From contig NZ_CAKLPX010000001.1 in the NCBI RefSeq assembly GCF_923077115.1, forward strand, positions 1,612,001 to 1,676,000: a stretch of DNA of 64,000 bases, read 5' to 3'. The translations under genes and the position numbers were made by a program. Below the pieces are notes generated by a model, which worked only from the letters and a program-made list of their open reading frames with translations, searched no databases and was not told the DNA's origin. Source of the DNA: Sinobacterium norvegicum (lineage in GTDB: Bacteria; Pseudomonadota; Gammaproteobacteria; Pseudomonadales; Sinobacteriaceae). Shown in pieces: positions 29,220 through 38,883 of the stretch; the first letter of the stretch is position 1; each line of letters begins with the position of its first letter.

Positions 29220-31388
29220 ATGTCGGAACGCATCCAGAAAGGCGGCCTTACAGTAGCCACCGAAATTCATGAATTGGTTAACCAGCAAGTCATACCGGGC
29301 ACCGGCATTGATGCCGAGGCATTCTGGGTCGCACTAGAAGAGATCGTTAATGATCTGGCACCGAAAAATCGCGATCTACTGCAAAAGCGTCAAGACCTGC
29401 AGGATCAAATCGATCAGTGGCATCAGCAGCAGGGCGCCAACAATGTTGATCCTGTAGCCTACAAAGCCTTTTTAACCCAGATTGGTTACCTGGTCGCCGA
29501 GGGTGACGAATTCACCATCGACACCGCCAGTGTTGAACCGGAAATAGCCACGCAAGCTGGGCCGCAACTTGTTGTACCCATTATGAATGCCCGCTTCGCT
29601 CTCAACGCTGCCAATGCTCGCTGGGGCAGCCTGTACGACGCACTTTACGGCACCGACGTGATCAGCACCGATGATGGCGCCGAGAAAACCGGCCAATACA
29701 ACCCCGTACGCGGCGACAAGGTTATCGCTTACGGTCGTCAATTCCTCGATGACACGGCCCCTCTGGCCAACGGCTCACACGCCGACGCCAGCGAATACCG
29801 CATTGTCGATGGTCAGCTGCTGATCACAGTCAATGGTCTGGAAGGTCAACTGGCAACACCGGGATTATTTGTTGGCTACAAGGGCGAGGCCGACCAGCCC
29901 AGTGTCATCTTGCTCAAGCACAACAACTTGCACATCGAAATACAGCTCGGCCGCGAAACACCCATTGGCCTGAGCGACAAAGCCGGCATCAAAGACATCG
30001 TCATCGAGTCCGCCATTACCACGATTATGGATTGCGAAGACTCTGTTGCCGCCGTCGACGCAGAAGACAAGGCACTGGCCTACAGCAACTGGCTGGGCCT
30101 AATGAAGGGCGACCTATCTGAAACCATCGACAAAGGTGGCAAGACCTCTGTTCGCCGCCTAAAGGCAGACCGCCAATACATCGGCGCCGATGGCAGCGAC
30201 TTGGTGCTCAAAGGGCGCAGCATGTTGTTCATCCGTAACGTTGGCCACCTGATGACCAACCCTGCCATCATCGACAAGGATGGCAACGAAATCCCCGAGG
30301 GGATTATGGACGCAATGATTACCTGTCTCATTGCCATGCACGATTTAAAGGGTGATAACGAGCTGCGTAACTCCTCGGCCAACAGTATCAACATTGTTAA
30401 GCCCAAGATGCACGGCCCTGAGGAAGTCGCCTTCGCCAACGAGCTGTTTGAGCGTGTTGAAGACGCTCTCGGCCTTGATCGCTTTACCATTAAGATTGGC
30501 ATTATGGATGAGGAACGCCGTACCTCGGTCAACCTGAAAGAATGTATCCGCGCCGTGAAAGACCGCGTTGTTTTCATCAACACTGGCTTCCTAGACCGTA
30601 CCGGCGACGAGATTCACACCTCGATGGAAGCCGGCGCCTTCGCCCCGAAAGGCCAGTTAAAAACCATGACCTGGATCGGCGCCTACGAGGATCAAAACGT
30701 CGACCTAGGTTTGGCCTGCGGCCTGCCTGGCAAGGCTCAAATCGGTAAGGGCATGTGGGCCGTACCCGATAATATGAGCGACATGATGGAGCAGAAAATC
30801 GGCCATCCGGTAGCCGGCGCCAACACTGCCTGGGTGCCCTCGCCAACCGCCGCAACCCTTCACGTGATGCATTACCACAAGGTAAACGTGCAGAGCCGCC
30901 AACAAGAGCTCGCCACCAGAACTCGCGCCAGCGTCGACGATATCCTAACCATCCCACTACTGGGTGATCAGCCTCTGTCAGCAGCCGAGATCGAGCGCGA
31001 AATTGAAAACAACGCTCAGGGTATTTTGGGCTATGTTGTTCGCTGGGTTAACCAGGGCGTTGGTTGCTCGAAGGTACCTGACATCAATAATGTCGGCCTG
31101 ATGGAAGATCGCGCCACACTGCGTATCTCCAGCCAACATATTGCCAACTGGCTACACCACGGCATCTGCGACAAGGATCAAGTACTTGCTATCATGCAAC
31201 GCATGGCAGCAGTGGTTGACGGCCAGAACAGCGGTGACAAGGAATACACCAATATGGCACCAAACTTCGACAACAGCATCGCCTTCCAGGCGGCCTGCGA
31301 GTTAGTCTTTGATGGCTGCGCTCAACCCAGCGGCTATACCGAGCCTGTATTGCACCGTATGCGTCAAGAGCTTAAAGCCAGCCTGTAA
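29220..31388 (+). CDS. glcB: Malate synthase G
   Basis: A 722-residue monomeric malate synthase (E. coli GlcB 723) that condenses glyoxylate with acetyl-CoA to malate. Family blocks visible include [15 protein letters not shown] near residue 140, the [15 protein letters not shown] active-site region near residue 270, and [13 protein letters not shown] near residue 425. AAGG lies seven bases upstream. No aceA (isocitrate lyase) is nearby, so glyoxylate would come from other routes. The ureidoglycolate pathway encoded 6-16 kb downstream is one obvious supplier. A strong terminator follows. Confidence 0.97.
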   Translation: MSERIQKGGLTVATEIHELVNQQVIPGTGIDAEAFWVALEEIVNDLAPKNRDLLQKRQDLQDQIDQWHQQQGANNVDPVAYKAFLTQIGYLVAEGDEFTIDTASVEPEIATQAGPQLVVPIMNARFALNAANARWGSLYDALYGTDVISTDDGAEKTGQYNPVRGDKVIAYGRQFLDDTAPLANGSHADASEYRIVDGQLLITVNGLEGQLATPGLFVGYKGEADQPSVILLKHNNLHIEIQLGRETPIGLSDKAGIKDIVIESAITTIMDCEDSVAAVDAEDKALAYSNWLGLMKGDLSETIDKGGKTSVRRLKADRQYIGADGSDLVLKGRSMLFIRNVGHLMTNPAIIDKDGNEIPEGIMDAMITCLIAMHDLKGDNELRNSSANSINIVKPKMHGPEEVAFANELFERVEDALGLDRFTIKIGIMDEERRTSVNLKECIRAVKDRVVFINTGFLDRTGDEIHTSMEAGAFAPKGQLKTMTWIGAYEDQNVDLGLACGLPGKAQIGKGMWAVPDNMSDMMEQKIGHPVAGANTAWVPSPTAATLHVMHYHKVNVQSRQQELATRTRASVDDILTIPLLGDQPLSAAEIEREIENNAQGILGYVVRWVNQGVGCSKVPDINNVGLMEDRATLRISSQHIANWLHHGICDKDQVLAIMQRMAAVVDGQNSGDKEYTNMAPNFDNSIAFQAACELVFDGCAQPSGYTEPVLHRMRQELKASL

Positions 31389-31401
31389 GTTTTAAGCGCA
31401 G

Positions 31402-31429
31402 AAAAAAACCGCCATTTGGCGGTTTTTTT
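31402..31429. terminator. Bidirectional terminator between glcB and the TetR gene
   Basis: ACCGCC-ATTT-GGCGGT stem with A-run on the left and T7 run on the right; serves both convergent genes. Confidence 0.9.
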
Positions 31430-31455
31430 CTATCTACAATAATTGCACAACCCGA

Positions 31456-32136
31456 TCATTCACTCTGACCAATGACGCCGGACGATATACCACAGCCCTT
31501 GAGAATAATATGGCACAGCGTGTCTGCTGCTCGCTCAAACTCCTCATCGTCCAAGCCGTTCTCAACCCCCAGCGCGTGGGTCACCTGAGAGCTAAAGTCA
31601 GCATAGTGCTGGGTCGACGCCCAGATCATAAAAATAAGATGATTGGGGTCGACAGCATCCATTTTCCCAGCATCGATCCACGCCTTAAACACCTGCGCTC
31701 TGCCGGCAAACCACAGACGGTAATCCTCACCAAAATATTCACTGAGATGTTCGCCACCGCTGATTAATTCGATGGCAAAAAGGCGCGAGGCCAACGGGTT
31801 GTCGCGGGAGAACATCACCTTGCCGCGCACATATCTCGACAGCGATTGCGCCGGGTCATCGTCGGCGGTCAATTCGTTAAATGTCGCATCCCACAGCTCC
31901 AGAACCTCTCGAAGCACTGCCCCGTACAAACCCAACTTGCTGCTAAAATAATAATGTAAGTTCGCCTTCGGTAGACCGGAGCGCTCAGAGATCGCATTCA
32001 TGCTGGTGCCACGAAAGCCATTGAGCACAAATTCTTCGGCGGCCGCGGTTAAGATAATTCGCTCGTTCTCCTGCCGAATCAATCCGCGTTTATATTTTTT
32101 TTGTTCCAACTGTTCATCCCCACTAACAACAACCAT
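31456..32136 (-). CDS. TetR-family regulator, RutR-like
   Basis: A 226-residue regulator with an N-terminal helix-turn-helix (about residues 25-70; FRGTSMNAISERSGLPKANL) and a C-terminal ligand domain whose core (DPNHLIFMIWASTQHYADF) closely matches the RutR family. RutR in E. coli senses uracil/thymine and controls pyrimidine and purine catabolism. Here it stands next to a nucleoside channel and near the purine catabolic operon, so a nucleobase-responsive role is likely, but the ligand is not shown. The A/T-rich N-terminal tail (QKKYKRG) may be flexible. Confidence 0.85.
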   Translation of the reverse strand: MVVVSGDEQLEQKKYKRGLIRQENERIILTAAAEEFVLNGFRGTSMNAISERSGLPKANLHYYFSSKLGLYGAVLREVLELWDATFNELTADDDPAQSLSRYVRGKVMFSRDNPLASRLFAIELISGGEHLSEYFGEDYRLWFAGRAQVFKAWIDAGKMDAVDPNHLIFMIWASTQHYADFSSQVTHALGVENGLDDEEFERAADTLCHIILKGCGISSGVIGQSE

Positions 32137-32190
32137 GAGCCACAGCTAATCAACTGTATTTTTGCACTAATTTAATTCCTATTGCTGAAC

Positions 32191-32218
32191 AAAAAACAGC
32201 GGCATAGGCCGCTGTTTT
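32191..32218 (-). terminator. Terminator after the Tsx-like gene
   Basis: AAACAGCGGC-ATAG-GCCGCTGTTT perfect stem with A/T-rich flanks, 28 bases after the channel-gene stop. Confidence 0.8.
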
Positions 32219-32245
32219 CTTATCGGTAATATTACTCAACAATAA

Positions 32246-33136
32246 TTACAGGTGGTACTTAACGAGGAATTGAACGTTTGATTCAGCGGTATCCCACTTG
32301 CCTGTATCACCAGGGAAGAAGTTAGTATCAGAACCGTCTTCGATACCGAACTTGTTGTTCCAGTATTCGTATTCAACACCGACATAGAGAGACTTCTCTT
32401 TGCCATAAAGTGTCTTACCGGCATCCCACTTCAACTGAGTCTGAACGTGAACAAAGCCTTTCTGCTCTTTAAAGTTATCAACATCGGCATTACTGGTGAT
32501 ATCGGCAAAGCCGTCCCAAACAAAGCGTGCTGGACCAAGATTAAATGAGGTTGCCCACACTGGCGTAATCTGGAAGTTATTATCAACATCTTGGCGCTTT
32601 AGAGAGCCATCGTTGCCGTATTCGTTATAGGCGGTATCGCCATTGAAACGGTAATAGGTGTTCACTTGGACGAAGTCAAAGCCTGGAACATTAAAATCAA
32701 AACCCAAACCTAACAACTGATTATTAACGGTACCGCCAGCACCATTAATGTTGTTGGAAGCAGAACCCATTTCCAACTGACCGGCAAGTAGTACATCGGT
32801 GACTGGACCGAAAGACAGCTTCTCGTCGAAAACAAGACCTGAGGTTAGACGTGCGCCAACTTCAGAGTAAATTTCAGATTCTTCGGTACCGTCTAAAGAC
32901 TGGCTGCGATCCATGAAGAAGAAGACATCACCCCAGCTGTGGCCAGAAGCATGTTCAATAGTCAGCACATAGCGGCTTTCTTCTGATTTATTATCATCTG
33001 CACTCAGCGGCAATTTGTAGCTGCTACCCTGTAGATAGCTGATTGAGTTATCGCTCCAGAACATCTCCGCCTGAGCGGCACCGCTGATAGAGGCAGCTGC
33101 AACAGCGGCACTCATAGCCAATTTTTTAAGGCCCAT
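32246..33136 (-). CDS. Tsx-like outer-membrane nucleoside channel
   Basis: A 296-residue outer-membrane protein with a signal peptide (residues 1-23, ending AAQA) and alternating strands typical of a beta-barrel, ending in an aromatic-hydrophobic strand (NVQFLVKYHL). The start of the mature part (FWSDNSISYLQGSSYKLP) fits the Channel_Tsx/OmpK family of nucleoside-specific channels. The ATG at 33136 has GGAG six bases upstream; earlier ATGs at 33157 and 33154 do not. Its place between a RutR-like regulator and a purine pathway supports nucleoside or nucleobase uptake, by inference. Confidence 0.82.
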   Translation of the reverse strand: MGLKKLAMSAAVAAASISGAAQAEMFWSDNSISYLQGSSYKLPLSADDNKSEESRYVLTIEHASGHSWGDVFFFMDRSQSLDGTEESEIYSEVGARLTSGLVFDEKLSFGPVTDVLLAGQLEMGSASNNINGAGGTVNNQLLGLGFDFNVPGFDFVQVNTYYRFNGDTAYNEYGNDGSLKRQDVDNNFQITPVWATSFNLGPARFVWDGFADITSNADVDNFKEQKGFVHVQTQLKWDAGKTLYGKEKSLYVGVEYEYWNNKFGIEDGSDTNFFPGDTGKWDTAESNVQFLVKYHL

Positions 33137-33452
33137 ATTATTCTCCAACATCATCAATTAAAAAAAGATTGCCGCTTTGTTACCCCAAGCGAACTAATAC
33201 TCGGCCAGCCTAGGTAATCCCACCTATGCCGCCTTAGTCATCCACCGCCACATCTCTCAATCTGTACCGTTTGACTAACTTGCAGCTAGTCTACCCAACT
33301 TTGTTGACCCAAACGACAAGTTTTTAAACTAAATGTTTCATTTTGTTCAAAAAAAATAATTTCTCTCATTAATACAAGAACCTACAATTTAAACTTTTCG
33401 ATTAATCAATACGAAAAAACACCTATATGGTCAAAAAACAGCCCCGAAAACG
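33137..33452. other. Promoter region of the Tsx-like gene
   Basis: An AT-rich gap of about 316 bases. It contains GACTA-N9-TAGTC at 33269-33287 and a RutR-like half-site TTGACCC with a degenerate partner ACGACAA at 33304-33319. No gene is seen. Confidence 0.45.
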
Positions 33453-33482
33453 AAAAAACCACGCCTGATGGCGTGGTTTTTT
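33453..33482. terminator. Terminator after the aminotransferase gene
   Basis: AAAAAACCACGCC-TGAT-GGCGTGGTTTTTT, a perfect 13-bp stem, 40 bases after the minus-strand stop. Confidence 0.9.
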
Positions 33483-33521
33483 AACGGTATTTAACGCTGC
33501 CTGCGTGGCAGCAATAACAGC

Positions 33522-34706
33522 TTATTGCTGTGACTGATAATAGGCGCGGGCAGCAGATTGACCTGAGCCAGCAACAATATCAGCACCCTGTTCACGCAGC
33601 ACCTGCTCCAACGACGCCAGACAGAACAACACATTGGTTTGGTTACAGGCATAACCCATCAGGCCAATGCGCCAGACTTTACCAGCCAGAGGCCCGAGGC
33701 CTGCGCCGATCTCCAGGTTGTAATCCTGTAACAGCGACTGACGAATTGCCGCCTCGTCGATACCATCAGGAATGGTCACCACATTTAACTGCGGCAGACG
33801 GTATTCTTCGTCGACGACAAACGATAGACCCATGGCCTCAAGACCGGCGGCCAAAGCCTTGTGGTTGAGGTCGTGGCGGGCCCAGGCAGCTTCCAGCCCT
33901 TCCTGTTCAAGAATTAACAGCGACTCATGCAAGGCATACAGGGTATTCACCGGTGCGGTGTGGTGATAGGCACGCTGGGTGTTCTGCCCCCAATAGCCCA
34001 TGACCAACTCCATATCAAGAAACCAGCTCTGTACCTTGGTTGTACGATTTTTGATGGCGGCGATGGCGCGCTCACTGAAACTGACTGGCGAAATGCCAGG
34101 CACACAACTGAGACACTTTTGGGTGCCCGAGTAAACTGCATCGGCTCCCCAAGCATCGATGGCAACCTCGATACCACCGACAGAGGTCACGGCATCAACA
34201 ATCGACAAACAGTTGTTCTCAGCTGCCAGTTTACACAGGGTGGCGGCATCGCTGCGCACACCGGTAGAAGTCTCAGCGTGAACAAAGGCCACGACTTTGG
34301 CATCGGGGTTGTCGGCCAACGCCTGCGCCAACTTAGCTGGATCAACAGGCTTACCCCAGTCGTCCTGCACCAGGATCGCCGTGGCTCCGCAGCGCTCAAC
34401 GTTTTCCTTCATGCGGCCACCGAAGACGCCGTTCTGACACACAATCGCCTTGTCACCGGGCTCAAGTAGGTTAACAAAACAGGCTTCCATACCGGCACTG
34501 CCGGGTGCCGATACCGGCAGGGTTAAGGCATTCTTGGTTTGGAAGGCATATTGCAGCATCGACTTCACCTCATCCATCATCGCCACAAACTGTGGGTCTA
34601 GATGACCAATCGTCGGCCTCGCCAGAGCGGAGAGAATACGAGGGTTAACATCGGAGGGACCTGGGCCCATTAATGTACGTGCCGGCGGATTAAATACATT
34701 TGTCAT
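33522..34706 (-). CDS. PLP aminotransferase, alanine/ureidoglycine--glyoxylate class
   Basis: A 394-residue class-V aminotransferase. The N-terminal GPGPSDVNPRILSAL and the PLP lysine in SGTQKCLS (about Lys197) fit alanine--glyoxylate, serine--glyoxylate and (S)-ureidoglycine--glyoxylate aminotransferases (PucG). In this setting it probably uses glyoxylate as amino acceptor, giving glycine. The pathway here has allantoicase, which yields ureidoglycolate directly, so ureidoglycine may not be formed; that weakens a PucG assignment. It is divergent from xdhA across a 353-base gap and probably co-regulated with it. Exact substrate is unresolved. Confidence 0.8.
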   Translation of the reverse strand: MTNVFNPPARTLMGPGPSDVNPRILSALARPTIGHLDPQFVAMMDEVKSMLQYAFQTKNALTLPVSAPGSAGMEACFVNLLEPGDKAIVCQNGVFGGRMKENVERCGATAILVQDDWGKPVDPAKLAQALADNPDAKVVAFVHAETSTGVRSDAATLCKLAAENNCLSIVDAVTSVGGIEVAIDAWGADAVYSGTQKCLSCVPGISPVSFSERAIAAIKNRTTKVQSWFLDMELVMGYWGQNTQRAYHHTAPVNTLYALHESLLILEQEGLEAAWARHDLNHKALAAGLEAMGLSFVVDEEYRLPQLNVVTIPDGIDEAAIRQSLLQDYNLEIGAGLGPLAGKVWRIGLMGYACNQTNVLFCLASLEQVLREQGADIVAGSGQSAARAYYQSQQ

Positions 34707-35059
34707 ATTACTGTTCCATTGTTAACAGGCCAAAACTATCAAGCCATTGAATTAAAGTACTTTGCGCCAATTATACGGCCTGAAACACGCGTGTATAGAG
34801 CGCTATATGCAGATTTAGTTTAGTGATATTGCGACAAAATAGGCGGTATTTAAAAATATTTCAACAAAAAAGTTGACCACAGAGACAGGTTTTCATTTAA
34901 TGGGGGTAAGTAGCGTTACCAACCATCCATCTCACTAGCTGGTTTTGCAGAGAGCAAAAATTGATTTTTCTCTACTACAATTTAGCCAATTAGCGCGACA
35001 TCGCACGATAGCCGGCCTCTTAAAACCTTGAGGCTGCAGACCAAACAGAGGAAAGAACC
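34707..35059. other. Divergent control region of the aminotransferase gene and purine operon
   Basis: A 353-base gap. A perfect RutR-type half-site TTGACCA at 34873-34879 is followed after 2 bp by a poor match GAGACAG. No gene is seen, and no strong -35/-10 pair stands out. Confidence 0.45.
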
Positions 35060-36544
35060 GTGATTCGTTTTTTACTGAACAACCAGCCGCAGGAGATAGA
35101 GCACTGCGACCCCAATATGACGGTACTGGAATATCTGCGCGATGAGCTCAATGACACCGCCACCAAGGAAGGCTGTGCCTCTGGTGACTGTGGAGCCTGT
35201 ACGGTGGCCTTTGTCGAGCTTGTTAATGGCGAGTTGAAGTACCGCACCGCCAACAGCTGCATCACCTTCGTCGGCAACCTACACGGCAAGCAACTGATTA
35301 CTGCCGCCCACTTAAAAGAAGACCAACAGCTTCACCCTGTTCAACAGGCGATGGTTGATCAACACGGCTCCCAATGCGGTTTTTGTACCCCCGGCATTGT
35401 CATGAGTTTGTTCGCATTAGAGAAGCGCAGCGATAGCTATAACCGCGCCGACACCCTGGAAGCACTCTCAGGCAACCTCTGTCGCTGTACAGGCTACCGT
35501 CCTATCATGGACGCAGCGGTGCAAATGTATGAGCCCAGTGCAGACGACCAGTTTGTACGCAACCAAGAACACACGAAAAAACAGCTGAGCAAGATTGCCA
35601 ATGACAGCGCCGAGCTTATCGAGCTCAGCAATGGCAACAACCATTACTATGCCCCGGCAACATTACAACAAGCACTCGAACTTGTTCGCGACCACCCCAA
35701 GGCGAGGCTTGTCTGCGGTGGTACCGACCTGGCGCTGGAAGTCACTCAGCAACTAAAAGAAATCCCGCTGATGATCGACCTTTCCCGCACCGCCGAATTG
35801 AATAGCATCACCGTCGATGAACAACAGATTGTGATCGGTGCTGCCCGCAGTATTGACAGCAGTGTTGAGACGATTAAACAGCACTATCCTGAGTTTGCCG
35901 AGATGCTGGGGCGCTTTGCCGCCAAGCAAGTTCGCCAACAGGGCAGCTTTGGCGGCAACGTCGGTAACGCGTCTCCGATTGGAGACATCCCCCCCGTGTT
36001 ACTGGCGCTGAACGCCACCCTAACTCTCAAGTCGGCCAGCGATTGTCGCGACGTGCCGACGGATGAGTTCTTTACCGGCTACCGCCAAACAGTACTGCAG
36101 CCAAATGAGTTAATCGCTCACATCAACATTCCGCTGCCGACGGCCAATAGCCACTGCAAGGTTTATAAAATTTCGAAACGTCAAGACGATGATATCTCCG
36201 CTGTCTTGGCCGCCTTCAATTTCACCATCGACGATAACAATATTGTGACCGATGCTCGCTTGGGCTTTGGCGGCATGGCGGCGACGCCAAAGCGTGCCAC
36301 CGCAACCGAACAGGCACTGATTGGGCAGCCGTTCACTCAGGCCTCCATCGACAGCGCCCAGACTAAAATTGCAGACGACTTCCAGCCACTTAGCGACATG
36401 CGTGCGACCAGCGATTACCGCTTAGAAGTCAGCCGTAACCTGCTGCAGAAAGCCTTCGTCGAAATCGCTCTTGCCGCCAAGGGCGACAACAGCAACACCT
36501 TCTTTGTTGACGCCACTCAGACCAGGATTTGCAGCCATGCGTAG
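35060..36544 (+). CDS. xdhA: Xanthine dehydrogenase small subunit XdhA
   Basis: A 494-residue subunit carrying two [2Fe-2S] clusters and FAD. Cluster ligands are visible at Cys39, Cys44 and Cys47 (CASGDCGAC), later CGFCTPG and CRCTGYRP. The FAD-binding domain starts near residue 195 (YYAPATLQQALEL), with GGNVGNASPIGDIPP near residue 300. With XdhB it oxidises hypoxanthine and xanthine to urate, passing electrons to NAD+. It starts at GTG with GAGG eight bases upstream, and opens the purine catabolic operon. Confidence 0.95.
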   Translation: MIRFLLNNQPQEIEHCDPNMTVLEYLRDELNDTATKEGCASGDCGACTVAFVELVNGELKYRTANSCITFVGNLHGKQLITAAHLKEDQQLHPVQQAMVDQHGSQCGFCTPGIVMSLFALEKRSDSYNRADTLEALSGNLCRCTGYRPIMDAAVQMYEPSADDQFVRNQEHTKKQLSKIANDSAELIELSNGNNHYYAPATLQQALELVRDHPKARLVCGGTDLALEVTQQLKEIPLMIDLSRTAELNSITVDEQQIVIGAARSIDSSVETIKQHYPEFAEMLGRFAAKQVRQQGSFGGNVGNASPIGDIPPVLLALNATLTLKSASDCRDVPTDEFFTGYRQTVLQPNELIAHINIPLPTANSHCKVYKISKRQDDDISAVLAAFNFTIDDNNIVTDARLGFGGMAATPKRATATEQALIGQPFTQASIDSAQTKIADDFQPLSDMRATSDYRLEVSRNLLQKAFVEIALAAKGDNSNTFFVDATQTRICSHA

Positions 36545-38882
36545 TATGCCTAACAGCCACAATAAAACCGATCAGGCACTTGGCCACACCGGCAGCTCTC
36601 GCAAACACGAAAGCGCCCATAAACACGTGACTGGCGAAGCCATCTATGTCGATGATATTCCTGAGCCCGCCGGGATGCTTTTCGCCTACTGCGGTTTCAG
36701 CCCTAAAGCACGCGGCAAAATTACCAAACTCAACTTATCCGCGGTCAGCCAGTGCGAAGGTGTTGTCGCCGTCATGACCGCCGACGATGTACCCGGTCAC
36801 CTCGATATCGGTGCCGTCTTCCCCGGCGAGCCACTGCTTGCCAACGGTGAAGTCGAGTTCTTAGGTCAGCCAATTTTTGTCGTTGCCGCCACCAGCTACA
36901 ATGCCGCGCGCAAAGCAGCGCGCAAAGCCGAGATCGACATCGACGCTGAACCGGCGATTATTACCGTCAATCAAGCCTTGGATGCTGAGAGCTTTGTCCG
37001 CCCACAACACACCCAACAACGGGGTGATGCCAGCAGCGCCCTCAGTCGCAGCGCGCACATCGTTGAAGGTGAGCAGTATATTGGCGGTCAGGAACACTTC
37101 TATCTTGAAGGTCAGGTCGCTCTAGCAATCCCAGCAGAAGACCGCGGCATGATGGTCTACTCCTCCAGCCAGCACCCCACCGAAGTACAAAAGCTGGTGG
37201 CCGAGGTACTGCACATTCCGATGAGTCAGGTAACCGTTGACATGCGCCGCATGGGCGGTGGCTTCGGCGGCAAGGAAACCCAAGCCGCACAGTGGGCCTG
37301 TATCGCCGCCATTGTTGCCGACAAGACCAACAAGCCGGTCAAGATTCGTCTGGCCCGCGCCGATGACATGAGCTCGACCGGTAAGCGCCACCCGTTTTAT
37401 AACCAATTCAAAATTGGCATCAACGAAGAAGGATTAATTGAGGGTGCCGACATTACCGTCAACGGTGAGTGCGGCTTCGCCGCTGACTTATCCGATGCCA
37501 TCGTCGACCGAGCAATGTTCCACAGCGATAACGCCTACTATCTCGGCAACGCCAAGATCACCGGCAACCGCTGTAAGACCAATACGGTTTCGCACACCGC
37601 ATACCGCGGCTTCGGTGGCCCTAAGGGCGTTATTTTAGCCGAACGTATGCTCGACGACATTGCCCGCAAAGTGGGTAAAGACCCCCTCGATGTGCGCAAG
37701 CTCAACCTTTATAACGATGAGGGCGACCGCAATGTCACCCACTACCATCAAACCGTTGAACATAACATTCTGCCCGAGTTAATCGAGCAATTAGAAGACA
37801 GCAGTGATTACCGCGCCCGCCGCGCCGCGATTACCGAGTTCAACAAGACCTCGCCTATTATGAAGAAGGGCTTGGCACTGACACCGGTTAAGTTCGGTAT
37901 TTCGTTTACCGTACAGCACCTCAACCAGGCCGGCGCACTGATCCATGTCTATACCGATGGTTCTGTGCAGGTCAACCACGGCGGCACCGAAATGGGCCAG
38001 GGGTTACACACCAAGGTTGGCCAAATCGTGGCACAGGAATTTGGCATCGATATCAGCGATATCCTCGTCACCGCCACCCGAACCGACAAGGTGCCAAACA
38101 CCTCGCCGACAGCCGCCTCATCGGGCACTGATCTGAACGGCAAGGCCGCTCAGAACGCCGCCAAGATTATCAAACAGCGTCTGGTCGATTTCGCCGTCGA
38201 ACACTTTGGTCTGGCCACCTCCGCCATCGAATTCAGCCAGGGCCGGATTAAACTGGGCGCCGAGCAGATGACCTTTGCAGAACTGTGTCAGCTTGCCTAT
38301 ATGAACCGCGTATCATTATCATCGACCGGCTATTACAAAACGCCGAAGATTCACTACGATCGCAACACCGCTTCCGGACGCCCATTCTTCTACTTTGCCA
38401 TGGGCGCCAGTTGCTCGGAAGTCTTGGTCGACACCTTAACCGGTGAATACCAGCTTAGCCGTGTCGATATCCTGCACGATGTCGGCACTTCGCTGAACCC
38501 GGCCATCGATGTTGGCCAAATTGAAGGCGCCTTTGCTCAGGGACTCGGCTGGGTGACCACCGAAGAGCTGGTGTGGAACAACGAGGGGCGACTAACGACC
38601 AACAGCGGTGCCACATACAAAATCCCTGCGGTCAACGATTTGCCCGCCGACTTCAATGTCGAGCTGTTCACCCGCGCCAACCCTGAAGACACAATTTACA
38701 ATTCAAAGGCTGTTGGTGAGCCGCCGTTTATGCACGGCATCTCCGTGTGGTGCGCCATCCGCGACGCAGTCAGCTCACTGAGCAACTATACGGTCAGCCC
38801 GGTTATCCACACCCCGGCAACACCAGAAAAAGTGTTATGGGCGGTAAAAGAATTGCGTCAACAAGTTGAAAAACAGGGCTGA
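36537..38882 (+). CDS. xdhB: Xanthine dehydrogenase molybdopterin-binding subunit XdhB
   Basis: A 781-residue large subunit with the molybdenum-cofactor domains. Landmarks include EGEQYIGGQEHFYLEGQ near residue 180, RRMGGGFGGKE near residue 240, TAYRGFGGPKG near residue 357, GGTEMGQGLHTK near residue 480, and the catalytic Glu region AVGEPPF near residue 725. It uses an ATG that overlaps the xdhA stop by eight bases, with AGGA upstream; the ATG at 36471 lies inside xdhA and is unlikely. Site of purine hydroxylation in the XdhAB enzyme. Confidence 0.95.
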   Translation: MRSMPNSHNKTDQALGHTGSSRKHESAHKHVTGEAIYVDDIPEPAGMLFAYCGFSPKARGKITKLNLSAVSQCEGVVAVMTADDVPGHLDIGAVFPGEPLLANGEVEFLGQPIFVVAATSYNAARKAARKAEIDIDAEPAIITVNQALDAESFVRPQHTQQRGDASSALSRSAHIVEGEQYIGGQEHFYLEGQVALAIPAEDRGMMVYSSSQHPTEVQKLVAEVLHIPMSQVTVDMRRMGGGFGGKETQAAQWACIAAIVADKTNKPVKIRLARADDMSSTGKRHPFYNQFKIGINEEGLIEGADITVNGECGFAADLSDAIVDRAMFHSDNAYYLGNAKITGNRCKTNTVSHTAYRGFGGPKGVILAERMLDDIARKVGKDPLDVRKLNLYNDEGDRNVTHYHQTVEHNILPELIEQLEDSSDYRARRAAITEFNKTSPIMKKGLALTPVKFGISFTVQHLNQAGALIHVYTDGSVQVNHGGTEMGQGLHTKVGQIVAQEFGIDISDILVTATRTDKVPNTSPTAASSGTDLNGKAAQNAAKIIKQRLVDFAVEHFGLATSAIEFSQGRIKLGAEQMTFAELCQLAYMNRVSLSSTGYYKTPKIHYDRNTASGRPFFYFAMGASCSEVLVDTLTGEYQLSRVDILHDVGTSLNPAIDVGQIEGAFAQGLGWVTTEELVWNNEGRLTTNSGATYKIPAVNDLPADFNVELFTRANPEDTIYNSKAVGEPPFMHGISVWCAIRDAVSSLSNYTVSPVIHTPATPEKVLWAVKELRQQVEKQG

Positions 38883-38883
38883 T

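Noticed and set aside
30577-30957. 126-codon minus-strand frame inside glcB
   Set aside because: Antisense shadow, very Arg-rich, no supporting signals.
33427-33433. Lone TGGTCAA half-site near the aminotransferase terminator
   Set aside because: No matching second half at the correct spacing; expected by chance.
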